64,000 nt of DNA from Streptomyces sp. NBC_01476 (GTDB taxonomy: Bacteria; Actinomycetota; Actinomycetes; Streptomycetales; Streptomycetaceae), in contig NZ_CP109446.1 in NCBI RefSeq assembly GCF_036227265.1, forward strand, positions 8,015,001 to 8,079,000, given 5' to 3'. Each line of letters starts with the position of its first letter. The stretch's first letter is position 1. Under the pieces are notes generated by a model that saw only the letters and a program-made list of their open reading frames with translations, was not told the DNA's origin and did no database searches. Positions 32,748 to 41,402 of this stretch are shown in pieces. The translations under genes and the position numbers were made by a program.

Positions 32748-33488
32748 TCACCCGGCGGAAGCCGGCCGGCCGTCAGGTGCGGGCGCCAGCCCGGCGAGCC
32801 CCTCCAGCAGGACATCCAGCTTGCGGGCGAACCAGTCGCCGGGGCTGCCCGTGACGATGTCCGTCAGCGCGTCGCGCAGGCGGGGGTCCACGTTCGGCAG
32901 TGCGTCCGGGAGCATCTCCCGCCGCATGGTGGCCGCCTGGTCGGGGGTCTTCGCGGGCTCGCCGCGGCGCTGGCCGGCCAGGAAGAACATCAGCACCTGC
33001 TCGTGCACCAGGTCGTAGGCGAGTATCGCGTCCCGCGGTGCGAACCCCAGGTCCACCAGGGCGGTCACCGTACGGTGGCTGACCTCGCCGTACGCGGCCG
33101 AGTCCACGGTGAGCGAGACGATCTGCGCGGCCAGCCCGGAGTGGCGCTCCAGCAGCCGGAACGTCGCCCAGGCGTGCTCGCTCAACTGCCGCCGCCACGG
33201 CCCGCCCGGCTCCGGCCAGTCGGCCTCGGTCACCACCGCGTCCACGGCCGCCGTGACGAGGGCGTCGCGGGTGGCGAAGTACCGGTAGAGCGTGGAGTGC
33301 TTGATCCCGAGGTGCTGCGCCACGCTCGTCATGCCGATCTGGTCGAATCCCACGGCCACCGCGGCCCGTACGATCGCCTCCCGGTCCACCTGCGGCGGCC
33401 GCCCCAGCCGCGGGGTGCGCATGGCGCGGGCCGGCCCCGGCCGCCCGGCGGGTCGACGGGGCTCGATCGGCTCGCTGCTCCTGGTCAT
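32748..33488 (-). CDS. TetR-family regulator of the metallophore region
   Basis: 246 residues. A basic leader is followed by the helix-turn-helix (REAIVRAAVAVGFDQIGMTS, then QHLGIKHSTLYRYFATRDAL) and a TetR_C domain of about 150 residues (LAYDLVHEQVLMFFLAGQRR). The ATG at 33488 is taken. It is divergent from the siderophore-interacting protein gene and shares its promoter region, which has an iron box. It may sense the metallophore or control the exporter; the ligand is unknown. Confidence 0.88.
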   Translation of the reverse strand: MTRSSEPIEPRRPAGRPGPARAMRTPRLGRPPQVDREAIVRAAVAVGFDQIGMTSVAQHLGIKHSTLYRYFATRDALVTAAVDAVVTEADWPEPGGPWRRQLSEHAWATFRLLERHSGLAAQIVSLTVDSAAYGEVSHRTVTALVDLGFAPRDAILAYDLVHEQVLMFFLAGQRRGEPAKTPDQAATMRREMLPDALPNVDPRLRDALTDIVTGSPGDWFARKLDVLLEGLAGLAPAPDGRPASAG

Positions 33489-33591
33489 GGCCTCATTGTC
33501 TCCCGGTGCCTCGCGGCAGCCTCCGGCGTCCCTGGATGGCGGCGGACCTCCGGGGGCGCCGCCTTCTTTAACGACATCATGTTGTCAATGA

Positions 33592-33610
33592 CTTTGGTAA
33601 GGCATACCTT
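33592..33610. promoter_or_regulatory. Iron box before the siderophore-interacting protein gene
   Basis: TTTGGTAAGGCATACCTTC resembles the DmdR/IdeR box (symmetric at five of nine arm positions, GGTA/TACC core intact). It is 64-82 bases upstream of 33674 and also upstream of the divergent TetR gene. Confidence 0.6.
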
Positions 33611-33673
33611 CATTGCGACCGCATATCCAGTACGCCGCTCGACCCGGCCACGGCTTCGACACCAGGAGTGCCC

Positions 33674-34582
33674 ATGCCCCCGATCCAGGAGGAACTGCGC
33701 CGGCGCACCCGCCTGACGCGCCCGCAGGTCCGGATCCGCACCGCCCATGTGGTGCGGACCGCCGAGGTGACCGCGCGGATCCGCCGGATCACCGTCGGGG
33801 GCGACGACCTGGCCGGCTGCGGTGACGGACTGCCTGCCGACGCCTGGAAGTTCCTGCTCCCGCCCGCCGGCCGAGGCCGGGTCGACCTGCCGGTGATCGG
33901 CCCGGACGGCGTACCGGGATACCCGCCGGACGCCGTACCGCCGGTGATGCGCGCCTTCACCACCCGCCGGTTCGACGCGGCGGCCGGCGAACTGGCCGTG
34001 GACGTCCTGCTGCACGGGGACACCCCCGCGAGCGTCTGGGCGCGCACCGCCGCGCCCGGCGACACGGTGGGCCTGGCCGGGCCGCGGCACGAGTTCTTCG
34101 CCTCACCGGAGGCCGGCTGGCACCTGCTGGCCGGCGACGAGGCGGCGCTGCCGGCCATCGCGGCGATCCTCGAAACGCTGCCCGCCCGTACCCCGGTGGT
34201 CGCCCTCATCGAGGCCGACGACGAGGCGGACCACCTCGACCTGGCGGCTCCGGCCCTCGCCGAGGTCGTCTGGCTGTACCGGCGCGGCGCGCCGGCCGCG
34301 GGCAGCGGCCTGCTGGAGAAGGCGCTCCGCGGCCTGGACCGGCCCTTCGCCGCCGCGCAGGCCTGGCTCGGCGCCGAGGCGGGCGCCGTCCGGGCGATGC
34401 GCCGTCACCTGCTGGACGAGCGCGGGCTGCCCCGCCCCCAGCTCCAGGCCGCCGCCTACTGGAAGCACGAACTCACCAGCGACCAGCGCGACGCGCAGGT
34501 GTTCGCCGCCTACCAGGCGGCGGTCGCGGCCGGCGGCGACCCGGACGACCCGGCCCTTACGACGGACGCCGACCTGGTGTAG
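33674..34582 (+). CDS. Siderophore-interacting protein (FAD-dependent ferric reductase)
   Basis: 302 residues of the ViuB/SIP family, which reduces ferric siderophores in the cytoplasm to release Fe2+. The FAD domain has VVRTAEVTARIRRITVGGDD and the flavin-binding RAFTTRRFD. The NAD(P)H domain has LLAGDEAALPAIAAILETLP and ends with the family's YWKHELTSDQRD. The ATG at 33674 is placed after AGGAG; a GTG at 33668 is also in frame. Its 3' end overlaps the convergent ligase gene by 26 bases. An iron box precedes it. It points to a ferric chelate as the natural cargo. Confidence 0.9.
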   Translation: MPPIQEELRRRTRLTRPQVRIRTAHVVRTAEVTARIRRITVGGDDLAGCGDGLPADAWKFLLPPAGRGRVDLPVIGPDGVPGYPPDAVPPVMRAFTTRRFDAAAGELAVDVLLHGDTPASVWARTAAPGDTVGLAGPRHEFFASPEAGWHLLAGDEAALPAIAAILETLPARTPVVALIEADDEADHLDLAAPALAEVVWLYRRGAPAAGSGLLEKALRGLDRPFAAAQAWLGAEAGAVRAMRRHLLDERGLPRPQLQAAAYWKHELTSDQRDAQVFAAYQAAVAAGGDPDDPALTTDADLV

Positions 34583-36194
34583 CCGCGTGGGCGAGCAGCG
34601 CTCTGCGGTCCACCTTGCCGATCGCCGTCAGAGGGAGGGCTCCGATGGCCACCAGCCGGTCCGGCACCTTGTACCCGGCCAGGCCCCGCCCGCGCAGGAA
34701 CTCCCCGGCCTCGGCGGCGCTCGGAGCGCCGAGGCCGGACTCCACCACCACGAACGCGGTGATCCGCTCGCCCAGCACCGGGTCCGGCTCGCCGACCACG
34801 GCGGACTGCCGGATCGCCGGGTGCAGCGCCAGCTGCTCCTCGACCTCCTCGGCGGACACCTTGTCGCCGGCCCGGTTGATGACCTCCTTGATCCGCCCCT
34901 CCACCACGAGATGCCCGGTGGGCAGCGCGCGGACCAGGTCCCCGGTGCGGTACCAGCCGTCGGTGAAGGCGAGGGCGTTGTGCTCCGGCAGCCGGTAGTA
35001 GCCGCGCAGCGTGTACGGACCGCGGGTGAGCAACTGCCCCACCGCGCCGGGCGGTACGGCGGTCCCGTCGTCGTCCACGATCCGCACCTCGTCGCCCGCG
35101 CTGAGCGGGCGCCCCTGGCTGACCAGCACCAGCTCCTCCGGGTCGTCGAGGCGGGTCAGGTTGAGCAGCCCCTCGGCCATCCCGAACACCTGCTGGAGCG
35201 CGCAGCCGAGCACCGGCCGTACCCGCGCCGCGGTGGCGGCGTCCGGCTTCGCCCCGCCGACCTGGACCAGCCGCAGACTGGAGACGTCCTCGGGCAGCCA
35301 GGACAGCGCGTCCAGCCACAGGCCGAGCAGCGACGGTACGAGCGCGGTCACGGTGACCCGCTCCTCGGCGATCAGCCGCAGCGACTCGTCGGGGCTCGGG
35401 TCGGCCGGCAGCACCACGGTGCCGCCCACCGCCAGGGTGCCGAGGACCCCGGGGCAGGCGAGCGCGAAGTTGTGGGCGGCGGGCAGCGCGGCGAGGTAGA
35501 CGGTGTCCGGGCCGAAACCGCACACCTGCGCGCTGGCCCGGGCGTTGTACGCGTAGTCGTTGTGGGTGCGCGGGATGAGTTTCGGCAGGCCCGTGGTGCC
35601 CCCCGACAGCAGGAAGAGCGCCACGTCGTCCGCGGCGCCCGGCGCCGGCAGCGGCGCGCGCGGCGCGGCGCGCCCGGCCGCCTCCACGGCGGCCAGCCCG
35701 GTGAACTCCTGCGGGTCTCCCACCACCAGCACCTGCCGCAGGTCCACCCCCGGCTCCGCGGCCACCGTCCTGGCCAGCGCCCGGTAGTCGTGGCCGAGGT
35801 ACCGGTCGGCGATGAGATAGCCGGCCGCGCCGGAGAACGCGCACAGGTGGGCGATCTCCCGCTGCCGGTGGGCGGGCAGCGCGTAGACCGGCAGCGCCCC
35901 GATCCGCAGCAGCGCGAAGGTGGCCAGCACGAACTCGGCGCAGTTGGGCAGGTGGACCACGATCCGGTCGCCGCGGGTCAGCCCGAGGCCGAGCAGCCCG
36001 CGGGCGAGGTCGTCTGCGCGGGCGTCGAGTTCGGCGTAGCTGAGCCGGACCCCGTCACCGACGACCGCGGTGCGCGCGCCGTGCTCGGCGGCCGAGCGCC
36101 GCAGCAGCTCGCCGAGCGGCTCGTCCGTCCAGTAGCCGGCCGCGCGGTGCCGGGAGGCTTCCTCGGGGGGCCACGGTACGCATCCGGGCAGCAT
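34557..36194 (-). CDS. Salicylate-AMP ligase (DhbE/YbtE/PchD family)
   Basis: A stand-alone aryl-acid adenylation enzyme of about 545 residues that loads salicylate onto an aryl carrier protein. Core motifs are LFLLSGGTTGLPKLIPRTHN, FGMAEGLLNLT, WYRTGDLVR, GRIKEVINRAGDKVSAEEVE, and the terminal LPLTAIGKVDRRAL with the catalytic Lys. The pocket segment AHNFALACPG has Asn235, Phe236 and Cys240 in DhbE numbering. Cys in place of Ser240 is the salicylate rather than 2,3-dihydroxybenzoate signature. The ATG at 36194 gives a normal ribosome-site distance; 36203 is an alternative. It is co-transcribed with the salicylate synthase gene, 27-36 bases downstream of it. Confidence 0.92.
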   Translation of the reverse strand: MLPGCVPWPPEEASRHRAAGYWTDEPLGELLRRSAAEHGARTAVVGDGVRLSYAELDARADDLARGLLGLGLTRGDRIVVHLPNCAEFVLATFALLRIGALPVYALPAHRQREIAHLCAFSGAAGYLIADRYLGHDYRALARTVAAEPGVDLRQVLVVGDPQEFTGLAAVEAAGRAAPRAPLPAPGAADDVALFLLSGGTTGLPKLIPRTHNDYAYNARASAQVCGFGPDTVYLAALPAAHNFALACPGVLGTLAVGGTVVLPADPSPDESLRLIAEERVTVTALVPSLLGLWLDALSWLPEDVSSLRLVQVGGAKPDAATAARVRPVLGCALQQVFGMAEGLLNLTRLDDPEELVLVSQGRPLSAGDEVRIVDDDGTAVPPGAVGQLLTRGPYTLRGYYRLPEHNALAFTDGWYRTGDLVRALPTGHLVVEGRIKEVINRAGDKVSAEEVEEQLALHPAIRQSAVVGEPDPVLGERITAFVVVESGLGAPSAAEAGEFLRGRGLAGYKVPDRLVAIGALPLTAIGKVDRRALLAHAATPGRRPS

Positions 36195-36230
36195 GCGGAT
36201 CATCCTCTCCTGGTGGGCGGGCGTGGTGGA

Positions 36231-37607
36231 TTATGCCTGACGAGGCGTCAGATACGGGGCGACGCTGGCGAGTTTCTCGCAGGTCTCGCGGTACTCGCGG
36301 TCCGGGTCGGAGACCCCGACCACGCCCGCGCCGGCGTGCACCCAGGTGCGGCCCTGATGGGTGTAGACGGTGCGCAGCGCGAGAGCCGCGTCCAGATCGC
36401 CGTCGGCGGTGGTGCGCAGCACCGCGCCCGCGTACAGGCCCCTGGTGCCGGGTTCGTTGTCGGCGATGACCTGGTAGGCGGCGGACTTGGGGATGCCGGA
36501 GGCGGTCACCGCGGGGAAGAGGGCCGCGAGCGCGTCCCAGCGGGTGCGGTCGGCCCTGAGCCTGCCGCGTACCCGCGACCCCAAGTGCCGTACGCTGCCG
36601 CGCTCCTTGACCGCCATGAACTCGTCGACCGCCACCGAGCCGGGCGCGCACAGGGCGCGCATCTCGGCATCGGCGAGCGCCACCGAGACGGCGTGTTCGT
36701 AGATCTCCTTGACGTCGGTGCGCAGTTCGGCCCTGGTCCGCGCGTCCTGTTCCGGGTCGTCGCCGTGGCGGGCCCGGGTGCCGGCCAGCGGCTGCGATGT
36801 CACCCAGCCGTCCGGCGAGACCTCGGCGACGGTCTCCGGGCTGAAGCCGGCCGCCCGCAGCCCCGGCAGGTCGAGCAGGAAGGACCTGGCGGGGGTGTTG
36901 GCCCGGCGCCCGGCGGCGTAGGTGGCGGGGAAGTCGAGGTCGAAGGGTACCTCCACCCGCCGGGAGAGGATCACCTTCTCCAGTTCGCCGCGGCCGATCC
37001 GGGCCACCGCGTCGGCGACCGCGGCCCGGTACGGTGCCGGGTCGCCCGCCTCGACGTCCAGCGGGCGGGCGGCAGTCTCGGGCCGGGTGTCCGGGCCGGC
37101 CGCCGCCGCGAGCACGCGCTGGAGCAGCCCGGCGTCGGCGCAGCGCAGGTCCAGCGCGCTGCCGCCGATCTCCACCTCGACCCGGGGCACGAAGACATGG
37201 GCGAGCGGCTGCCGCGGGTCCGCCGGCCGGCCGGCCGCGGCCGGCGCGCACTCGAAGGCGGCCCAGCCGTATCCGCGCCAGTCCGTCACCGGCGCGCCGG
37301 CCAGGGCGGCGCCCAGTTCGCGTACCGCGTGACCGGTGGTGCGCGAAAAGACGCGCCGCACGCCGTTCCAGTCGGTCTCGACCTCGTGCTGGCGGACCGT
37401 CACCGAACCGAGGGAACCGCCGGCGAACCACCAGCGGCCCGCCTGCTCGTAGACGGCGTACCGGTCGAACAGGCCGGCGCGGGCCAGCCGTACGGCGGTG
37501 GCGAGCGGGTCGTACCGGCCGGCGATCCGGGTGTGCAGGTAGCGCAGCGGGGGAGGGGTGGCGCCGGTCCCGTGCGGGCCGGTCGCGGAGGGGGCGTGCG
37601 TGGTCAC
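36231..37607 (-). CDS. Salicylate synthase (MbtI/Irp9/YbtS type)
   Basis: 458 residues, the length of MbtI. It is a chorismate-utilising enzyme converting chorismate through isochorismate to salicylate and pyruvate. Visible MbtI-type blocks are ELEKVILSRRVEVPFD, VDEFMAVKERGSVRHLGSRV, PAVTASGIPKSAAYQVI, GTRGLYAGAVL, TWVHAGAGVVGVSDPDREYR and ETCEKLASVAPYL. No separate isochorismate pyruvate lyase gene is present in the window, as expected for the one-enzyme route. The GTG at 37607 has only a weak ribosome site. The promoter lies in the divergent region with overlapping iron boxes. Confidence 0.92.
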   Translation of the reverse strand: MTTHAPSATGPHGTGATPPPLRYLHTRIAGRYDPLATAVRLARAGLFDRYAVYEQAGRWWFAGGSLGSVTVRQHEVETDWNGVRRVFSRTTGHAVRELGAALAGAPVTDWRGYGWAAFECAPAAAGRPADPRQPLAHVFVPRVEVEIGGSALDLRCADAGLLQRVLAAAAGPDTRPETAARPLDVEAGDPAPYRAAVADAVARIGRGELEKVILSRRVEVPFDLDFPATYAAGRRANTPARSFLLDLPGLRAAGFSPETVAEVSPDGWVTSQPLAGTRARHGDDPEQDARTRAELRTDVKEIYEHAVSVALADAEMRALCAPGSVAVDEFMAVKERGSVRHLGSRVRGRLRADRTRWDALAALFPAVTASGIPKSAAYQVIADNEPGTRGLYAGAVLRTTADGDLDAALALRTVYTHQGRTWVHAGAGVVGVSDPDREYRETCEKLASVAPYLTPRQA

Positions 37608-37710
37608 GTGGAAACCGTCCAGAGGTCATCGGCGGGGAAACCCGCGGTGCGACCTGGGCCGGACCGCGGAGGTCGGGGAGCGCGAAGAACGACGGAGCCC
37701 TGCAAGATAG

Positions 37711-37729
37711 TTAGGATAGCCTTGCCTAA
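37711..37729. promoter_or_regulatory. Iron box A in the divergent biosynthetic promoter
   Basis: TTAGGATAGCCTTGCCTAA, a near-consensus DmdR/IdeR box (seven of nine arm positions symmetric), between the salicylate synthase and carrier protein genes. Confidence 0.85.
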
Positions 37730-37730
37730 C

Positions 37731-37749
37731 CAGGGTGAGCCTAGCTAGC
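37731..37749. promoter_or_regulatory. Iron box B, adjacent to box A
   Basis: On the minus strand it reads GCTAGCTAGGCTCACCCTG. It shares ten consecutive bases (TAGGCTCACC) with the actinobacterial consensus TTAGGTTAGGCTCACCTAA. It begins two bases after box A, so two repressor dimer pairs could cover the region. Confidence 0.6.
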
Positions 37750-37861
37750 ATCCGCCGGTGTGTCCACGTGTGATCCGCAGCCGGCACCGCACCCGGAGCC
37801 TGACGCACCGACAGCTCCCGGGGCAGTGTCCAGCCAGTCCACTCATCTCGTGAGGTGAACA

Positions 37862-38266
37862 GTGACGCCGAATCCAGCCGGACCGACCGTGACCGAAGGC
37901 GGCACCGCCCCGTCCCCCGCACCTGACGCGGCGGCCGGTGAACCGGGCGGCTCCCCCGACCCGTTCGGTCTGCGCCGCACCGTCGCCGACGTGCTCGGCG
38001 TCGCGCCCGAGCGGATCGGGGACGACGACAACCTCGTCGCCCTCGGCGTCGACTCGGTCAAGGTGATGACGATCTCCGCCCGGCTGCGCAGACACCGGCT
38101 GCGGGTCGGCTTCGCCCGGATGATCGAGGAGCCGACACTCCAGGCGTGGTGGCGGCTCATCGACGAGTCGGCGGGGGAGGGGCGCCCGGGGCCCACCGCG
38201 GGAGAGCCCCTGGAATCCGGCAGCGGTACGCCGCCCGGATCCGACGGCGAGAGGCAGCACCGATGA
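37862..38266 (+). CDS. Stand-alone aryl carrier protein
   Basis: 134 residues. A disordered Pro/Ala/Gly leader precedes a carrier domain (about 38-105) with the phosphopantetheine serine in NLVALGVDSVKVMTISARLR. A disordered tail follows. The absence of any catalytic domain and the position opposite the salicylate genes point to an ArCP primed with salicylate by the ligase at 34557. The GTG at 37862 follows GAGGTGAAC. The stop overlaps the thioesterase ATG by ATGA. Confidence 0.88.
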   Translation: MTPNPAGPTVTEGGTAPSPAPDAAAGEPGGSPDPFGLRRTVADVLGVAPERIGDDDNLVALGVDSVKVMTISARLRRHRLRVGFARMIEEPTLQAWWRLIDESAGEGRPGPTAGEPLESGSGTPPGSDGERQHR

Positions 38267-39042
38267 CGTCGCTGGGCACCACCGGATCGCCCTGGCTGCG
38301 CACCTTCCGGGCCGCCGCACCGGACACCCCCACGCTGGTGGTCTTCCCGCACGCCGGCGGCGGAGCCGGGTTCTACCGGCCGCTGGCGCAGAGCTTCCCC
38401 GCCGGCGTCGGGGTCCGCGTGATCCAGTACCCCGGCCGCGAGGCCCGGGCCGGCGAGCCGCTCGTCGACGACATGGCCGTACTCGCCGACCAGGCCGCCA
38501 CCGCGCTGCTGCCCCTGCTGAACAGGCCGCTGGCGATCCTCGGGCACAGCATGGGCGCCCTCGTCGCCTACGAGGTGACCAGGCGGCTGGAGGCCGAAGG
38601 CGCCGTCCTGGAAAGGCTGTTCGCCTCGGCGCGGCACCCTCCGGCCGCCCACCGCGGGAGCGGACACCGCAAACACCTGCTGGACGAGGAGCACTTCACC
38701 CAGATGCTCCGGGACACCGGCGGCACCCCGTCCGCGCTGCTGGACGACCCGGAGATGCGCGCATACCTGCTGCCCATCGTCCGCAACGACTACCGGCTCA
38801 TCGAGACCTACGTCCCCGCGCCGGGACCCGCCCTGCGCACCGGGATCGTCTCGATCGCGGCGGCGGACGACGGCACCGTCTCGGCCGCCCAGGTGGAGGG
38901 CTGGCGCCGCGCCACCCGCGGCGACTTCGAGCACCTCACCTTCCCCGGCGGGCACTTCTACCTGCTGGAGCGGCCGGACGACCTCAGCGCGACGGTCCTG
39001 AGCCGGCTGGGGTGGGGCCCCGGCGGGAGCGGCACGCGGTAG
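38263..39042 (+). CDS. Type II thioesterase
   Basis: A 259-residue alpha/beta-hydrolase of the editing thioesterase family that clears wrong acyl groups from carrier domains. It has VVFPHAGGGAGFYRPLA at the N-terminus, the nucleophile GHSMGALVAYE, the Asp in AAADDGTVS and the His in FPGGHFYLLE. Because no terminal TE domain is present in any synthetase of the window, it might also act in chain release. The ATG at 38263 overlaps the ArCP stop. Confidence 0.92.
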   Translation: MTSLGTTGSPWLRTFRAAAPDTPTLVVFPHAGGGAGFYRPLAQSFPAGVGVRVIQYPGREARAGEPLVDDMAVLADQAATALLPLLNRPLAILGHSMGALVAYEVTRRLEAEGAVLERLFASARHPPAAHRGSGHRKHLLDEEHFTQMLRDTGGTPSALLDDPEMRAYLLPIVRNDYRLIETYVPAPGPALRTGIVSIAAADDGTVSAAQVEGWRRATRGDFEHLTFPGGHFYLLERPDDLSATVLSRLGWGPGGSGTR

Positions 39043-39131
39043 CGGCCGGCGGGCGCCCCGGTCTTGCCGCCGGGCCCCCGCGCGGCCGTCGAGGACCGGA
39101 CACATCCAACCGCACAAGGGAGTTGACTGTC

Positions 39132-41402
39132 GTGGGCACTGGCACACCCCTGCCGCCCGAAGCCCCGGATTCCGTCGCCGTCGTCGGTATGGCGGTCAGA
39201 CTGCCGGGCGCCGACACGCCCGAGGCGTTCTGGCGCAACCTGCGCGACGGCGTCGAGTCGATCACCACCTTCACCGACGAGGAACTGACCGCGGCCGGTC
39301 TGCCCGACGCCGCCCTCAACGACCCGACGCGGGTACGGACCCGGCCCGTCATCGACGCCCCAGAACTCTTCGACGCGGCGTTCTTCGGCTACAGCCCGGG
39401 CGAGGCGGCGGTCACCGACCCGCAGCACCGGCTCTTCCTGGAGTGCGCCTGGGAGGCACTGGAATCCGCGGGGCACGACCCTCGCGGGCTCGGCGACGGC
39501 ACCGCGGTGAGCGTCTTCGCCGGCACCGGCCCGGACAGCTACTTCCTGCACCACCTCCACCCGCGGCAGGCGGCGGCCGGACCCGGGGCCGGCTCCTTCC
39601 AGGACCTGCTGGGCAACAGCGGCGACTTCCTCGCCTCCCGCGTGTCGTTCAAACTCGACCTCACCGGACCGAGCGTCACCGTGCAGGCCGGCTGCTCCAC
39701 CTCGCTGGTCGCCGTCCACCTGGCGGTGCAGAGCCTGCTCGGCGGTGAGTCCGACCTCGCGCTGGCCGGCGGCGCCACCCTCTACTTCCCGCAGCGGACC
39801 GGCTATCTGTACCGCCAGGGCGGGGTCAACTCGCCCGATGGCCACTGCCGTGCCTTCGACGCGCGGGCCGGCGGCACCACCCCGGGCGACGGCGTCGCGG
39901 TCCTGGCGCTGCGCCGGCTCTCCGACGCCCTGGAGGCCGGCGACCCGGTGCTGGGCCTGATCCGCGGCACCGCCGTCAACAACGACGGCGCGGCCAAGGC
40001 CGGGTTCACCGCGCCCGCGGTGGACCCGCAGAGCGACGTCGCCGCCGAGGCGCTCGCCGTGGCCCGGCTCGACCCGGCCGACATCGACTACCTGGAGGCG
40101 CACGGCACGGGCACCCCGATGGGCGACGCCCTGGAGGTCACCGCGCTCGCCGAGGGCTACGCGGGCGCCCCGGCCGGCGGCCTCCGGCTCGGCACCGCCA
40201 AGCCCAACGTCGGGGACACCTGGGCGGCGGCGGGCGCGGTCGGCCTGGTCAAGGTGCTGCTCGCGCTCGAACACGAGGAACTGCCGCCGCTGATCAACTG
40301 CACAGAACCGAATCCGGCGATCGACTTCGCGGCGAGCCCGTTCCGGCTCAACACCGGGGCGACGCCGTGGAAGCGGGGGGACCGGCCGCGCCGCGCCGCC
40401 GTCCACACCTTCGGGATCGGCGGCACCAACGCGCACGTCGTGGTCGAGGAGGCGCCGGACCTTCCCGCCGCTCCGGCGCCGGACCGTGACTGGTACGCCC
40501 TGCCGCTGTCCGCCCGCACCCCGTCCGCGCTGCGGGCCCAGGCCGCACGGCTCGCCGGGCACCTCGAACGCCACCCCGCGCTGTCCCTGCCCGGCGTCTG
40601 CCACACCCTTCTCACCGGCCGCGCCCGCTTCGGTCACCGCGCGGTGGCGCTGGCCCGCACCCGGGCCGCGGCGCTGCTCGCGCTCCGTGCGCTCGCGGAC
40701 GCCGGGCCTGGCGGGGCGGCCGTCTCGGGCCCCGGCTGGACTCTCGTCCGTCCCGCCGGGTTCGGGGCCGAGTCCGGGTCTGAACCCGGGTCTGGGTCGG
40801 AGCCGCCCGGGTCCGGGTCCGGCGAGGGGTCCGCGGTGCCGGACCGGCCGGCGGGGAGCGACGGCGCCGGCGGGCCCTCGGCGCCCGGGGCGGCGGTCGA
40901 GCAGGCGCGGGGCTGGGTGGACGGCGGTACGGGGCCCGCGGCACCGGAGATTGTGCCGGCACCGCGGAAAGTCGTCCTGCCCACGTACCCGTTCGAACGG
41001 GCCAGGCACTTCGTCGAGCCGCCGCGCTTCGCCGCAGGCGGCGGTCCGCAGCCGCAGCCGCCGGCCGTCGCGGCGCACCCCCGGCCGGCGCTGGACACCC
41101 CGTACGCCCCGCCCGCCGACCGGCTGGAGGGGATGGTCACCCAGGCGTGGGGGAGCGCGCTCGGCATCGAAGGGGTGGGGCGGGACGACAGCTTCTTCGA
41201 CCTGGGCGGGCACTCGCTGCTCGCCGCCCGGGTCACGACGTCGCTGCGGGCGGTGCTGCCCGTGCCGACGGACGTGACCGACCTGCTGGACGCGCCGCCG
41301 ACCGCGGCCGGCCACGCCGAACGACTCAGACGGCGCCTGCTCGAGAAGCTGGGCGAACTCACCGACGAGGAGGCCGCCGCGCTGGCGGCGGAACTCGGGT
41401 AG
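39132..41402 (+). CDS. KS-carrier protein with altered ketosynthase (KS0-like)
   Basis: 756 residues. A ketosynthase fills about 10-440: nucleophile Cys188 in QAGCSTSLVAVHLA and first His (H324) in EAHGTGTPMGD. The conserved KxNxGH motif reads AKPNVGDTWAAAG, so the second catalytic His is Asp362. A post-KS segment, a Gly/Ser/Glu/Pro low-complexity linker (~545-605) and LPTYPFERARHFV follow. A carrier domain comes last with Ser695 in DLGGHSLLAARV. There is no acyltransferase. Loss of this His usually removes decarboxylative condensation, so the protein may only pass a chain on, or catalyse a C-C or C-N bond of another type. The GTG at 39132 is nine bases after AAGGGAG. Confidence 0.88.
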   Translation: MGTGTPLPPEAPDSVAVVGMAVRLPGADTPEAFWRNLRDGVESITTFTDEELTAAGLPDAALNDPTRVRTRPVIDAPELFDAAFFGYSPGEAAVTDPQHRLFLECAWEALESAGHDPRGLGDGTAVSVFAGTGPDSYFLHHLHPRQAAAGPGAGSFQDLLGNSGDFLASRVSFKLDLTGPSVTVQAGCSTSLVAVHLAVQSLLGGESDLALAGGATLYFPQRTGYLYRQGGVNSPDGHCRAFDARAGGTTPGDGVAVLALRRLSDALEAGDPVLGLIRGTAVNNDGAAKAGFTAPAVDPQSDVAAEALAVARLDPADIDYLEAHGTGTPMGDALEVTALAEGYAGAPAGGLRLGTAKPNVGDTWAAAGAVGLVKVLLALEHEELPPLINCTEPNPAIDFAASPFRLNTGATPWKRGDRPRRAAVHTFGIGGTNAHVVVEEAPDLPAAPAPDRDWYALPLSARTPSALRAQAARLAGHLERHPALSLPGVCHTLLTGRARFGHRAVALARTRAAALLALRALADAGPGGAAVSGPGWTLVRPAGFGAESGSEPGSGSEPPGSGSGEGSAVPDRPAGSDGAGGPSAPGAAVEQARGWVDGGTGPAAPEIVPAPRKVVLPTYPFERARHFVEPPRFAAGGGPQPQPPAVAAHPRPALDTPYAPPADRLEGMVTQAWGSALGIEGVGRDDSFFDLGGHSLLAARVTTSLRAVLPVPTDVTDLLDAPPTAAGHAERLRRRLLEKLGELTDEEAAALAAELG

